Below, piece after piece: positions 1 through 8,734 of a stretch of DNA of 64,000 nucleotides. The position numbers and the translations under genes are program-made. The stretch's first letter is position 1. Each line of letters begins with the position of its first letter. The notes under the pieces are model-generated. The model did not search any database. It had not been told where the DNA came from and saw only the letters and a list, made by a program, of their open reading frames with translations. Source of the stretch: CAVQWH01 sp963718685 (lineage in GTDB: Bacteria > Patescibacteriota > Saccharimonadia > Saccharimonadales > Saccharimonadaceae); assembly GCA_963718685.1 (NCBI GenBank), contig OY970356.1, forward strand, positions 310,001-374,000. Reading direction: 5' to 3'.

Positions 1-199
1 CACGACTGAACCAATAGCGAGCCAGGCGCTTAGGGTGCATGCGATAAAGTGTGCGTTTTATAGGGTGTTTGGGTAGGCTAGCCAGGTATTCGGCCTTGCG
101 GCGCATGCGAGAATCTTTGTTAGCACGTCGTCGGCTGTTTAAGTTAGTGTAAACACCAACTTGGCGGCCTTTTATTTTAGAGAAACGTTTTCGTATCAC
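1..199 (-). CDS. N-terminal fragment of a basic protein, possibly a class A penicillin-binding protein (partial)
   Basis: This minus-strand gene starts with GTG at 199 and runs off the left edge, so only about 66 residues are visible. An AAGGAG Shine-Dalgarno site lies at 210-215, ten bases before the start. The visible part is very basic (KRFSKIKGRQ..., NSRRRANKDSRMRRK) and has LPKHPIKRTLYRMHPKRL, which I recall as resembling the cytoplasmic N-terminus of Saccharibacterial transglycosylase/penicillin-binding proteins just before their membrane anchor. That match is from memory and no catalytic domain is in the window, so the product name is tentative. The gene is divergent from tyrS. Confidence 0.5.
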   Translation of the reverse strand, partial: MIRKRFSKIKGRQVGVYTNLNSRRRANKDSRMRRKAEYLASLPKHPIKRTLYRMHPKRLARYWFSR

Positions 200-255
200 C
201 TTTTTACCACTCCTTAAAAGTTATCAAGCTGCAATCAATTATAGCACGATGGTGT

Positions 256-284
256 TTGTCTCAAAGCAGTTTTTTAGCTACAAT
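256..284 (+). promoter_or_regulatory. tyrS promoter, leaderless-type
   Basis: A -35 box TTGTCT (256-261), a 17-base spacer and a -10 box TACAAT (279-284) are followed ten bases later by the tyrS ATG at 295. There is no Shine-Dalgarno site between them, so the transcript should begin within a few bases of the start codon. Confidence 0.65.
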
Positions 285-294
285 TACTTCTAAG

Positions 295-1509
295 ATGAAA
301 CTTTCTGAAGAGCTAAAATGGCGAGGCTTCGTCAATCAGACGACACTTGCTGATATTGCTGAGCTAGACAAAACGCCAGTTACTTTTTATTGGGGTGTTG
401 ATCCAAGTGCCGACAGCATGACGATAGGCCATTTATCTGTTGCCATGACTGTTAAACGTTTTATGCGACAAGGTCATAAAGCCGTATTGCTGGTTGGAGG
501 TGCCACCGGCTTGATTGGCGATCCAGACGGGAAAAAACAAGAACGCGATTTAAAGAGCCCTGAAGAGATTGCTAAAAATAAAGCAGTTATCGTAGAACAA
601 TACAAAAAGATTTTTGAAGGCGAAGATTTTGAAGTAGTAGATAATTATGATTGGTTCAAAGATGTTGGCTACATGGATTTTCTACGCAATATTGGAAAAC
701 ATCTTTCTATGACCCAGCTGCTTGATCGCGAATTTGTTAAAGCTCGCATCGGCTCGGGCGGCAGTGGCATTAGTTATGCCGAGTTTAGCTACAGCTTAAT
801 TCAAGGTTATGATTTTTTGCATTTGTTTCGTGAAAAAGGTGTAACTTTACAGGTTTGCGGTGCTGACCAATGGGGCAATAGCTTAGTTGGCGTTGAAATG
901 ATCCGCAAACTAGAGGCTAAGGAAGCTCATGTTTATTCAACTCCGCTAATTATAAATAAAACCACTGGTATTAAATTTGGCAAATCTGAAGAAGGCGCAG
1001 TCTGGCTTGATGAAAACAAAACCAGCGTTTATCAATTTTATCAATTTTGGCTAAATGTTGATGACGATGGGGCGATAAATTACTTAAAAATCTATACGCC
1101 ACTCTCTAAAGAGAAAATCGAAGAACTTGAGCAGGCTGCAAAAAGCGATCCGGCGGATCGGCTAGCCCAGAAAACCCTAGCTTATGAAGTTACCAAAATC
1201 GTGCATGGTGAGGCTAAAGCCAAAAATGCTAAAAAAGTTACCGAGGTTTTGTTTGGCGGCCAACACGTTAGCCAGTTAAGCCACGAAGAACAAGTCATGC
1301 TGTCTCATGAAATTCCAGTTGCTAAAAAGGGCAGCACTCTCACTGAAATACTGGCAGAATCTGGCGTAGCTGCTAGTAAAGGCGAAGCACGCCGTTTACT
1401 CGAGGGCGGCGCTATTAGTGTGAATAGTCAAAAAGTTACTACTGATGAAACTATTCGTGAAATGTCTTTAGTTAAAAAAGGCAAAAATCAATTTATCTTA
1501 GTAAATTAA
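295..1509 (+). CDS. tyrS: Tyrosyl-tRNA synthetase
   Basis: Class I aminoacyl-tRNA synthetase that charges tRNA-Tyr in the cytoplasm. The protein has the DPSADSMTIGHL region containing the HIGH-type signature near residue 45, the tyrosine-site GYDFLHL and QVCGADQWGN segments, the KFGKS version of the KMSKS loop, and a C-terminal S4-like RNA-binding domain (EARRLLEGGAISVNSQKV). Its length of about 404 residues is normal. The open frame extends upstream to a TTG at 256, but that codon is itself part of the -35 box. The ATG at 295 fits both the promoter and the family N-terminus (MKLSEELKWRGF), so I chose it. Confidence 0.96.
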   Translation: MKLSEELKWRGFVNQTTLADIAELDKTPVTFYWGVDPSADSMTIGHLSVAMTVKRFMRQGHKAVLLVGGATGLIGDPDGKKQERDLKSPEEIAKNKAVIVEQYKKIFEGEDFEVVDNYDWFKDVGYMDFLRNIGKHLSMTQLLDREFVKARIGSGGSGISYAEFSYSLIQGYDFLHLFREKGVTLQVCGADQWGNSLVGVEMIRKLEAKEAHVYSTPLIINKTTGIKFGKSEEGAVWLDENKTSVYQFYQFWLNVDDDGAINYLKIYTPLSKEKIEELEQAAKSDPADRLAQKTLAYEVTKIVHGEAKAKNAKKVTEVLFGGQHVSQLSHEEQVMLSHEIPVAKKGSTLTEILAESGVAASKGEARRLLEGGAISVNSQKVTTDETIREMSLVKKGKNQFILVN

Positions 1510-1536
1510 GAAGTCTTACTTTGTTACACTAAAGAT

Positions 1537-3567
1537 ATGGATATATCGGCTCCGCTTGAGCGGGTAAAGGGCGTGGGGGTAAAAACCAGCCAGTCTCTTG
1601 AGGCTGCCGGTCTTCATACCATTGAAGATCTTATTTACTTTTTACCCAGAAAATACGAAGATTTTTCAGTTATTACTCCTGTTGGCCAACTTAGGCCGGG
1701 CAAGGTTACTTTGAAGGTCAGCATTGAAGATGTCAAAACCCGGCGTGTGCGCCGCGGGCTTCATATTACGGAAGCTGTTTTAGTAGATAAAACCGATAAG
1801 ACTAGGGCCACTTGGTTTAACCAGCCATACCGTGCTACGCAAGTAAAATCGGGCGGCGAGTTTTATGTTTCTGGCGAGTTCGGGCTTAGTAATCAGCGTT
1901 ACCAGCTGGTTAATCCCAGCGTAGAAAAAGTCAGCGAAATGCCTGTGCAGACTGGCCGGATACTGCCAATTTATCCAGGCATCAAAGGACTGAAGTCACA
2001 CTTAGTGCGCAAAATTTTAGATGAAATCCGGCCTATTATCACCATGTTGCCCGAAACTTTGCCCGAGGCTCTAGTAAAAAAGCTTGGTTTAGTTTCGCAT
2101 TCTGAAGCGCTGCTAGGGCTGCATTTTCCCACTAAGGCTAAGGATCTGGAAGATGCAAAAGTGCGGTTTGGCTTTGAAGAATTGTTTAGCTTAGTTTTAG
2201 CGGCGGCACTTAACAAACAGGAAAACACTAAAGTCAAAGGCTGGAAGATTAAGTTTAACCAGCGCTTGGCAAAAGAATTTGTAAAAGCTTTGCCTTTTGA
2301 ACTGACAGACGCCCAGCGCAAAGCAATTTGGCAGATTTTGCAAGACTTTGAAGAAACTACGCCGATGAACCGCTTACTACAAGGCGATGTAGGCTCGGGT
2401 AAAACCGTAGTAGCCGGCATGGCGGCCTGTCTGGCGGCCAGCGAAGGCTTTCAAACAGCTATCATGGCTCCTACTGAGATTTTAGCCCGACAACATGGGG
2501 AAACGCTGCAAACTTTGCTTAAACCGTTTGATATTGAAGTAGCCTTGCTAATTGGCGCGACTCCTAAAAAGGCCAAACAGGAACTTTATACAAAGATTAC
2601 TGAAGGCAAAGCACAAATGGTAGTCGGCACCCACGCGCTCATACAAGAAGCAGTTAAGTTTCATCGCCTAGGCTTTGTAGTTATAGACGAGCAGCATCGC
2701 TTTGGCGTCGCCCAACGTCAGCAGCTGCTTACTAAAAGCCAGCACATGCCGCATCTTTTGAGTATGACAGCTACACCGATTCCGCGGTCTTTAGCTCTTA
2801 CGGTCTATGGCGAGCTTGATATTTCAATTTTGGACGAGTTGCCTAAAAACCGAAAACCTATTAAAACCCAGATACATTCACCCAATAGTCGCGAGAGTTT
2901 ATATGAACTAATTGATAAAGAAATAGCCAATGGTCAGCAAGCCTATGTTGTCTGCCCTTTGATTGATGATAGCCCGAGTAGCGAGCTAAAAAGCGTGGAA
3001 GCTGAGTATAAACGCCTGAAAGCTTCAGTCTTCTCACACCGTAAAATCGGGCTACTGCACGGCCAGCTTAGGCCTGAGCAAAAAGAAAAAGTTATGCAAG
3101 AGTTTGCTAGCGGCAAACTCGACATCTTAGTTAGCACTACGGTTATTGAGGTCGGCGTAGACGTGCCGAACGCTACGGTGATGCTAATTGAGGGCGCTGA
3201 CAAGTTCGGCTTAGCCCAGCTTCATCAATTGCGCGGACGGGTTGGACGTTCTAGCTTGCAAAGTTATTGTTACTTGGTGCCGACATCCAGCGCTCAGCCG
3301 AGCCAGCGTTTACGAGCTTTAGAGCGCAGTAACGACGGTTTTTATTTAGCTGAAATGGACTTAAAACTGCGCGGTCCGGGCGAGGTATACGGCAAAGCTC
3401 AGCACGGTCAACTTAACCTGCAAATTGCTAGCCTAGCCGACAGCAAGTCCATAGCCCAAGCACGCGCAGCTGCCGGGTGGTTTATTGAAAACAAGCTTAA
3501 TCTGTTAGAATATAAGAGATTAAACAGCGAGGTGGCGCGTTATCAGCGCATTACAACTCTAAACTAA
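1537..3567 (+). CDS. recG: ATP-dependent DNA helicase RecG
   Basis: Superfamily 2 helicase that remodels stalled replication forks and Holliday junctions. The N-terminal wedge/OB region (residues 1-230, with ERVKGVGVKTSQSLEAAG near the start) is followed by Walker A GDVGSGKT, the DEQH box (VIDEQHRFGV), SMTATPIPRS, and the C-terminal helicase motifs STTVIEVGVDVPNA and QLRGRVGRS. At 676 residues it is the usual length. A TACACT -10 box (1525-1530) sits exactly six bases before the ATG with no Shine-Dalgarno site, so it is probably leaderless. The next gene starts three bases after its stop. Confidence 0.97.
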   Translation: MDISAPLERVKGVGVKTSQSLEAAGLHTIEDLIYFLPRKYEDFSVITPVGQLRPGKVTLKVSIEDVKTRRVRRGLHITEAVLVDKTDKTRATWFNQPYRATQVKSGGEFYVSGEFGLSNQRYQLVNPSVEKVSEMPVQTGRILPIYPGIKGLKSHLVRKILDEIRPIITMLPETLPEALVKKLGLVSHSEALLGLHFPTKAKDLEDAKVRFGFEELFSLVLAAALNKQENTKVKGWKIKFNQRLAKEFVKALPFELTDAQRKAIWQILQDFEETTPMNRLLQGDVGSGKTVVAGMAACLAASEGFQTAIMAPTEILARQHGETLQTLLKPFDIEVALLIGATPKKAKQELYTKITEGKAQMVVGTHALIQEAVKFHRLGFVVIDEQHRFGVAQRQQLLTKSQHMPHLLSMTATPIPRSLALTVYGELDISILDELPKNRKPIKTQIHSPNSRESLYELIDKEIANGQQAYVVCPLIDDSPSSELKSVEAEYKRLKASVFSHRKIGLLHGQLRPEQKEKVMQEFASGKLDILVSTTVIEVGVDVPNATVMLIEGADKFGLAQLHQLRGRVGRSSLQSYCYLVPTSSAQPSQRLRALERSNDGFYLAEMDLKLRGPGEVYGKAQHGQLNLQIASLADSKSIAQARAAAGWFIENKLNLLEYKRLNSEVARYQRITTLN

Positions 3568-3570
3568 AAT

Positions 3571-4386
3571 ATGTATTCTGGAACAACAATTCACAATAAA
3601 TCGGGGCGTGTTATGGGCGTGCATCAAAAGATTGATCGTGCGGCGCGGCGCCAGCTTACTCAGCTGATAAAAACCCAAAAATTCTTCCCGCCGATTAGGC
3701 AGGTTTTGCATTTTGAAGGCACGAAGGGGCCTGACGCTATTAAACGTAAAAGCCCAGCCCAAGATGAACCGTGGCACTATTTTGACCCAACTGATCCTAA
3801 GGATACGGAATTATTTATTATGATTACCGACCACCAGACTAACTTAACAGCAGCACTAAAGGCAGGCAATCAGGAAAGGGCAGCTTTTGAGGCTGCTTGG
3901 CTAGCGCATGCCATTAGTGACGGTCTGACGCCAGCGCACCATTACCCACTAGAAGAAAAACTGACCGAGCTACGTGGCGAAGGACTTGAAACACGCACCA
4001 ACTATCGGAAAAAGATGATAATTTCTGGCAAAACTCGGCGCCATAAAATGCGCAATAATTGGGAATATTGGGGCGCTAAAGGCGTCATGACAACCCATCT
4101 TTTATTTGAGCTTGGCGTTGCCACGACAATTATGCGCCTGAAGCCTAACTTAGATTTACCTAGCGACAAAGAACTGAAGCGAGTTTTAAAAGAAGGAATT
4201 GTACCAATTTTCCAGGAACAGGCCAAACTGATTTACGACTTGAAGATGTATGACCAATTTCACCAGCGCGGATGGACGCGCATACTGGCTCGCGAAACTC
4301 GCCAAGAATTAATGCCCAGGATTGTTAAGATGGTGGTTCTAGCATGGTACGAGGCAGCCTTGAAGAGCGGGGCGGTTAAGAAATGA
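3571..4386 (+). CDS. Conserved-looking histidine-rich protein of unknown function
   Basis: A 271-residue soluble, helical protein placed between recG and rsmD; its stop overlaps the rsmD start by four bases (ATGA), so the three are probably one operon. It has several histidine-containing clusters: GVHQKIDRAARR near residue 17, HFEGTKGPD near 50, DEPWHYFDP near 70, ITDHQTN near 88 and AWLAHAISDGLTPAHHY near 112. The last resembles metal-binding helices in zinc-dependent phospholipase C/S1-P1-nuclease-like folds, but this is inference from residue spacing only. I do not recognise the family and give no function. Confidence 0.8.
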   Translation: MYSGTTIHNKSGRVMGVHQKIDRAARRQLTQLIKTQKFFPPIRQVLHFEGTKGPDAIKRKSPAQDEPWHYFDPTDPKDTELFIMITDHQTNLTAALKAGNQERAAFEAAWLAHAISDGLTPAHHYPLEEKLTELRGEGLETRTNYRKKMIISGKTRRHKMRNNWEYWGAKGVMTTHLLFELGVATTIMRLKPNLDLPSDKELKRVLKEGIVPIFQEQAKLIYDLKMYDQFHQRGWTRILARETRQELMPRIVKMVVLAWYEAALKSGAVKK

Positions 4387-4928
4387 GAATTATAGCCGGC
4401 AAATTTGGCGGACGTACGTTGAAGTCGCCTGATAAAAACTCTACCCACCCGATGAGCGAGCGGGTCCGGGCGTCTTTATTTAATATTTTGGGCGAAAAAA
4501 TATCAGGAGCCAAAGTGCTAGATGCATTTGCTGGCACCGGTTCACTGGGGCTAGAAGCCCTGAGCCGTGGTGCCGAATGTGCAACTTTAATTGAAAAGGA
4601 TAGAAAAGCCCAAGAAATCATTGCTTCCAACATTGAACTGCTTGGCGTTGAAGATAGCTCAAAGTTAATCAAAACCGGCGTTAGTAACTGGCATGCAACG
4701 ACGCCAGAAACGACGAAATACGATATCATCTTTGCTGATCCGCCTTATCACGATATGCAGCTTTCCACAGTTTCCAAATTGGTTAAGCATTTGCAGCCCA
4801 GTGGACTTGTGGTATTATCACATCCAGGTAGGGGACTAGTGCCATCTGTACAAGGAGTTGTTGTGGTGGACAATCGTAGTTACGGAGATGCGGCGCTAGC
4901 CTTCTACCACCTAGAAGAGCAAGCTTAG
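4383..4928 (+). CDS. rsmD: 16S rRNA (guanine966-N2)-methyltransferase RsmD
   Basis: AdoMet-dependent Rossmann-fold methyltransferase that modifies G966 of 16S rRNA. The family signature is clear: N-terminal MRIIAGKFGGRTLKSP, PMSERVRASLFNIL, the AdoMet motif VLDAFAGTGSLGLEALSRGA, and the catalytic motif IIFADPPY. Its 181 residues match the family. It overlaps the upstream gene by four bases. The stop codon lies in the loop of an intrinsic terminator, so transcription ends right at the gene end. Confidence 0.95.
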   Translation: MRIIAGKFGGRTLKSPDKNSTHPMSERVRASLFNILGEKISGAKVLDAFAGTGSLGLEALSRGAECATLIEKDRKAQEIIASNIELLGVEDSSKLIKTGVSNWHATTPETTKYDIIFADPPYHDMQLSTVSKLVKHLQPSGLVVLSHPGRGLVPSVQGVVVVDNRSYGDAALAFYHLEEQA

Positions 4929-4940
4929 GCTTGCTTTTTA
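4918..4940 (+). terminator. Intrinsic terminator overlapping the rsmD stop
   Basis: Perfect stem AGCAAGC (4918-4924) / GCTTGCT (4929-4935) with loop TTAG that includes the rsmD stop, followed by a T run. Confidence 0.85.
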
Positions 4941-4977
4941 TTTAGCGTGTTTTTTGTTATCATAAATCAGCTAATAC

Positions 4978-5062
4978 GCGCGAGTGGCGGAATTGGTAGA
5001 CGCGCTAGTTTTAGGAACTAGTGTCTTCGGACGTGGAGGTTCAAGTCCTCTCTCGCGCACCA
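4978..5062 (+). tRNA. tRNA-Leu(UAG)
   Basis: An 85-nt class II tRNA with acceptor GCGCGAG/CTCGCGC, D-arm GTGGCGGAATTGGTAGACGC, anticodon stem CTAGT/ACTAG around loop TTTAGGA (anticodon TAG), a long variable arm and T-arm GGAGGTTCAAGTCCTC. The CCA end is encoded. Confidence 0.97.
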
Positions 5063-5079
5063 GAATTTATATATAAAAC

Positions 5080-5120
5080 CTTAACTGCAAAGCTTTTTAG
5101 CAAAAAGCACTGTAGTTAAG
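5080..5120 (-). terminator. Strong hairpin, probable terminator of the 5218-5868 gene
   Basis: A nearly perfect hairpin: outer stem CTTAACTGCA (5080-5089) / TGTAGTTAAG (5111-5120, one G-U) and inner stem GCTTTTT/AAAAAGC. Read on the minus strand it is followed by GTTTTATATAT, so it most likely ends the minus-strand transcript. It abuts the 13-bp inverted repeat at 5121-5133. Confidence 0.65.
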
Positions 5121-5962
5121 TGACAGAGTAGATGTTCTAGGGGCCGGCGGACGGCGGAGCAAAGAGCTATAGCTCACCAGGTGTTAACCTGCCTCCACCG
5201 CCCATGCGTGTGCCATTTCACTCCTGTTTGAGGCTCAGGTCGTGTTCAGCGAGAGCAGCCTTGATTTTTTCAAGAGAGCGCTTCCCGATGCCGGGAAAGC
5301 TCAGGATTTTAGCTTCGCTCTTTTTCACGAGTGACCCCAAATGGTGGACTACGCTGTAATGCAAAGCTTTTTGAATTTTATCATCGAGCTCCAGCACCTC
5401 TATTTTAATTGAGTCAAGATAAGATAGCTCGTCACCATCCTCGTCGCATATGAATGCGTTAGGGAATGAATCAAGAAGGGCTTTTTCAAGATGTTCGGTT
5501 ACCTCGCTGCTATTCTCGAGGACAATGACTCGTACCGAACTTCGACTGAAGTCAGGGCTAAGCGCTTTCTTAAGCTTGTTAGCAAGATAATTAGCGACAA
5601 AGTTACCGAACTGGGGGCTGGCCCGCCACTTTCTGACCTTACTAGCGTCATCGAGACTTGGTTTTCTTTGAGAGATTTCTTCAAAGTCTTGAGGGCTCCA
5701 AGGCTCCTCAAAGAACCATTTCGGAATTCCGAAATCAATTACGACTGGGGTAGTACCAAAAATTTGCTTGGTGAAAGGATTGTTCACCAACTCTTCGACC
5801 TCGTGGTCGCGCCGTATGGCGCCAAGCAAAAGCGCTACAGGTGGTTGCTGGTTGACCTGGTCGGTCATACTGCACACTCCTAATATAGGTAGTTTTCAGT
5901 TACAGCTCTCGCACGTCCACCAGCGCGGGGAGCTGCAACCAAAAACTCAATCTACTCTGTCA
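5121..5962. repeat. 13-bp inverted repeat pair flanking the alpha-CTD-like gene
   Basis: TGACAGAGTAGAT at 5121-5133 and its exact reverse complement at 5950-5962 bracket the gene 5218-5868. They could pair the 5' and 3' ends of its transcript or be remnants of ends of a mobile cassette. Confidence 0.6.
5218..5868 (-). CDS. Orphan protein with C-terminal alpha-CTD/HhH-like domain
   Basis: A 216-residue protein. Residues about 180-212 (LGSLVKKSEAKILSFPGIGKR and SLEKIKAALAEHDLSL) resemble the C-terminal domain of RNA polymerase alpha, as seen in the rpoA of this window (LVTLSEIELRDLKGFGNK). The remainder is not recognised. The start is the ATG at 5868: an AGGAG site lies eight bases upstream, whereas the GTG three codons earlier overlaps that site. 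The 5'UTR holds a CAGCT...AGCTG hairpin, and the gene is flanked by a 13-bp inverted repeat. It may contact DNA or transcription machinery, but that is inference. It is monocistronic and convergent with nothing annotated downstream except tRNA-Leu. Confidence 0.82.
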   Translation of the reverse strand: MTDQVNQQPPVALLLGAIRRDHEVEELVNNPFTKQIFGTTPVVIDFGIPKWFFEEPWSPQDFEEISQRKPSLDDASKVRKWRASPQFGNFVANYLANKLKKALSPDFSRSSVRVIVLENSSEVTEHLEKALLDSFPNAFICDEDGDELSYLDSIKIEVLELDDKIQKALHYSVVHHLGSLVKKSEAKILSFPGIGKRSLEKIKAALAEHDLSLKQE

Positions 5963-6118
5963 AAATGCAATTTCAGGAGCTTCACGTAGCTCAACTAAAA
6001 TCATCATATATAATGACACATAATCTTATTTATTGCAATGAAGTGTAGGAGTTATCTTTTATATATTGTATTAAGATGTTATAATAATTTTTGAATAGCA
6101 GGTGGAACGATACTTATT

Positions 6119-6994
6119 ATGGAAAAATTAATTCACGACCAAGAACCGCCGAAAGATAATGAGCCTGATTATCGGGCTGATATTGCTGAACTTGCCGATG
6201 AGTTTGAAGTAGAGCTGCCTGAAAGGGCAATTAATGTCGCTATCGATCTGCTCAGGCAGGTTTACAAAAAATATGGCGATCCCGAGTCTGAAACTTATAG
6301 CCCTTACCATAACTACAAGCACACCATGGATGTCATCAGGCGAAGTTTTCGTTTATGGCAGTTGATGGGTCAAGAGCTCGACGGCTCAGTTAATGATGAA
6401 GGTTATGAGATTGACGATGAAGGCTATGAGCTCTTGCTTATAGCCGGTGCCGGGCATGATGTAGTTGTGGGCAGTAAGGGCCAAGGAGTTGGCTACGACG
6501 AAGAGCAAAGTGCTAAAATTGTCGCTCAGCACATGCAAGAAGCGGGCTATAGCGAAGAGCAGATTAAAAGAGTCTGCGATGCTATTTTGGCCACGACTGT
6601 TGAGCGAGATGAAGAAGGTAACATTACCCAAAGCTTTATTCGCCAAGGCGCAAAAGATCCGATTAAGCTTGCTTTGGCTACAGCCGACATTAACGGGACT
6701 ACCATGGAAGGCATTCCGACTTTAGTGGATAATGCCAGCAGACTGTATGCAGAGATAATAGGTGTCAAGGTTGAAGATCTTAAAGAGCATCATAGCGAAG
6801 GGCTTTCTAGCTTTTTGCTAACTCAAGCCCAGTTTGTTAGCGGCAGGCTAGATGCTCTGAAAGGCGACAGGTTGCATTACTTTAGCAAAGAGGCGGAAGA
6901 AAAGCTTGAAAAGGCCTATGAGCGAGAATTTACTGGCGCGACCAGAGACGTTATTAGTTTATCTAAAACGTTTCATCGCAAGAAACACCCCTAA
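6119..6994 (+). CDS. HD-domain phosphohydrolase (PDEase-like)
   Basis: A 291-residue HD-superfamily metal-dependent hydrolase. YHNYKHTMDV near residue 63 and GAGHDVVVG near 110 match the first His and the HD pair of the phosphodiesterase-like HD fold, and KLALATADINGTTMEG near 180 carries the last metal-binding Asp. Substrate is unknown; a nucleotide is usual for the family. A TATAAT-like box near 6080 and a leader of about 30 bases with weak SD (GGTGGAA) precede the ATG. It sits alone ahead of a small membrane protein gene. Confidence 0.85.
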   Translation: MEKLIHDQEPPKDNEPDYRADIAELADEFEVELPERAINVAIDLLRQVYKKYGDPESETYSPYHNYKHTMDVIRRSFRLWQLMGQELDGSVNDEGYEIDDEGYELLLIAGAGHDVVVGSKGQGVGYDEEQSAKIVAQHMQEAGYSEEQIKRVCDAILATTVERDEEGNITQSFIRQGAKDPIKLALATADINGTTMEGIPTLVDNASRLYAEIIGVKVEDLKEHHSEGLSSFLLTQAQFVSGRLDALKGDRLHYFSKEAEEKLEKAYEREFTGATRDVISLSKTFHRKKHP

Positions 6995-7011
6995 GCTGCT
7001 AAACTGTAGTT

Positions 7012-7371
7012 ATGCCTAAAGTCCATAAAGCAATTAGAAAACCTATGATTGCCATCGCCGGCGGTGTGGTTTTGATTGCAGGTATTATTATGATTCCATA
7101 TCCTGGCCCGGGTTGGCTGGTGGTGTTTGCTGGCTTGGCTATCTTAGCAACCGAGTTTGCATGGGCTAGGAATGTGCTAGATGTAGCCAAAGGGTTTTAC
7201 GATGCTTGGCAGGAATGGCTAAAACGCCAAAATTTTGCGCTGCAAGCTTTATTCTTCATTCTCACAGCTTTAGTGGTAGTTGTAACTTTATGGCTGCTAA
7301 ATGTGTTCGGTCTTATCGGCTCGTTTTTACACCTGAATTTTTCTTGGCTGAAATCACCGATTTTTAGTTAA
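7012..7371 (+). CDS. Small PGPGW-motif membrane protein
   Basis: A 119-residue integral membrane protein with two hydrophobic helices (about residues 12-50 and 80-105) and the motif IPYPGPGWLVVFAGLAIL, which defines the PGPGW (TIGR02611-like) family of putative transmembrane proteins. Function is unknown. A TAAACT -10 box (7000-7005) lies exactly six bases before the ATG, so it is probably leaderless. Its end overlaps the convergent ilvE by four bases. Confidence 0.85.
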   Translation: MPKVHKAIRKPMIAIAGGVVLIAGIIMIPYPGPGWLVVFAGLAILATEFAWARNVLDVAKGFYDAWQEWLKRQNFALQALFFILTALVVVVTLWLLNVFGLIGSFLHLNFSWLKSPIFS

Positions 7372-8291
7372 TTACTTTTAGCGGGTAAGACAAAGCTCCA
7401 GTCAGCGTATTTCGGCTCTTCGCCGGCGACGACTTTTTTATATAAAGAAGCGAGTTTCTTGGTAATCGGGCCGTTTTCTGGCAGTTTATATTGCTCAATT
7501 TGTTTAATTGGCGTTACCCTCGCGGCAGTGCCGGTTAAAAACACTTCATCAGCAATCAGCAGCTCAGATTTGTCTACGGAGCGTTCTATAACCTTAATGC
7601 CCAAATCTTGGGCAAGTTGGATAATACTACGCCTAGTAACACCTTCTAGAATATCTTGGCTGACATCGGGGGTGATAAGTGCGCCGTCGCGGACTATGAA
7701 AATATTCATAGCACTTGCTTCAGCAACTTTACCAGCAGTGTTGAGCAGCAGCGCTTCATCAAACCCTCGGTTATGCGCTTCGGTTTTAGCAAGAGCAGAC
7801 GACACATAAGAGCCGGCAATCTTACCTCTTAAAGGTAGGCTTCTGTCTTCGCCTTGAGTCCAGGATGAAAAGCAACATCGTATTCCATCGGCATTTAAGT
7901 AGTCGCCCATGTCTAGTCCGTATATCAGAAAATCATATTCAACGTCGTAGAGGCGAGGGGCGACTCCCAAATCAGATACATAAACCAAAGGTCGTAGGTA
8001 ATACGACTTCATGCCGCTATTAGCAGCTATAAATTCTTTAATTGCTTTTAGGATTTTGTCTGGAGACAAATCATACCCTAGTATTTTTGCGCTGGAACTT
8101 AGGCGCTTGGCGTGCACGTCAGGGCGAAATAACCTAACCTGGCCCTTGTTATTTTTATCTGCCTCAACGCGCATGCCGGCAAAAGCGGCTGTGCCGTAGT
8201 GAAGCGCGTGGGTAGCAATTGAAACCTGGGCTTTGTCAAAGTCAGTTATGGCGCCTTTAAAATAGGCTTTTGGTAAGAAAACATTACTCAT
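7368..8291 (-). CDS. ilvE: Branched-chain amino acid aminotransferase
   Basis: Fold type IV PLP aminotransferase that interconverts Leu/Ile/Val with their 2-oxo acids. The class IV features are present: ATHALHYGTAAFAGMRV at residue 28, the PLP-lysine region LRGKIAGSYVSSALAK near 155, and EALLLNTAGKVAEASAMNIF followed by ITPD. It is 307 residues, a normal length. No other branched-chain biosynthesis gene is nearby, so it may work in amino acid salvage. The ATG is preceded by GATTATAAGAGTC with no SD, consistent with a leaderless start. Confidence 0.93.
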   Translation of the reverse strand: MSNVFLPKAYFKGAITDFDKAQVSIATHALHYGTAAFAGMRVEADKNNKGQVRLFRPDVHAKRLSSSAKILGYDLSPDKILKAIKEFIAANSGMKSYYLRPLVYVSDLGVAPRLYDVEYDFLIYGLDMGDYLNADGIRCCFSSWTQGEDRSLPLRGKIAGSYVSSALAKTEAHNRGFDEALLLNTAGKVAEASAMNIFIVRDGALITPDVSQDILEGVTRRSIIQLAQDLGIKVIERSVDKSELLIADEVFLTGTAARVTPIKQIEQYKLPENGPITKKLASLYKKVVAGEEPKYADWSFVLPAKSN

Positions 8292-8334
8292 GACTCTTAT
8301 AATCTCTCATTTATATAAATTCGTAAAGTAAATT

Positions 8335-8373
8335 GGGGCAGACAGGGTAGGCCGAAGCCTCCCTATCTGCCCC
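8335..8373 (-). terminator. Strong GC-rich hairpin after the 8393-8647 gene
   Basis: GGGGCAGACAGGG (8335-8347) pairs with CCCTATCTGCCCC (8361-8373) with one mismatch; an AATTTA tract follows on the minus strand. Confidence 0.65.
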
Positions 8374-8392
8374 TACGCGCTTAAAGCGCTTT

Positions 8393-8647
8393 TTATGCCG
8401 GCCTGCGGTGAAACATGTACCGGCGAGCCGCCGCTGACTCAGGGCCTCTGCCCTTTAGGTCTACCATGACCGGAGTCGTCGAGCTGGTCACCTCACCCGT
8501 GGGGCCACGTCTCGTGACCCTGCAGGGTCGCATATCGGAGTCCGTGATGACGGAGGTTCTCTCGTAGGTGCGGAAATAATCCAGCACCTGCACTTCTAGC
8601 GAAGTCGTTTGAACCTCGCTGTCTGCCGCCGCGGTTTTTGAAGCCAC
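8393..8647 (-). CDS. Small orphan protein of unknown function
   Basis: An 84-residue polar protein (MASKTAAADSEVQTTS..., ending FHRRPA) with no recognised domain. The start is the GTG at 8647, because an AAGGAGG site lies six bases upstream; the longer open frame from 8677 begins before that site. It is preceded by a roughly 190-nt leader with a 29-codon leader ORF and an intrinsic terminator placed before the SD, so expression is probably controlled by attenuation. Confidence 0.65.
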   Translation of the reverse strand: MASKTAAADSEVQTTSLEVQVLDYFRTYERTSVITDSDMRPCRVTRRGPTGEVTSSTTPVMVDLKGRGPESAAARRYMFHRRPA

Positions 8648-8680
8648 GCTCAGCCTCCTTTTTGTGGGGTTTTGCAAATA

Positions 8681-8702
8681 AAAAACTGCTCCTGGTAGGA
8701 GC
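8681..8702 (-). terminator. Intrinsic terminator (attenuator) inside the leader of the 8393-8647 gene
   Basis: On the minus strand, GCTCC (8702-8698), loop TACCA and GGAGC (8692-8688) are followed by AGTTTTTTATTT. It lies between the leader ORF and the SD of the 8393-8647 gene. Confidence 0.75.
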
Positions 8703-8734
8703 GGCTTCTTTTAAGTGTTCTGTAAGTTTTCTGG

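Noticed and set aside
5491..5883. 130-codon plus-strand ORF opposite the alpha-CTD-like gene
   Set aside because: No SD or promoter, no family-like sequence; it is the complement of a better-supported gene.
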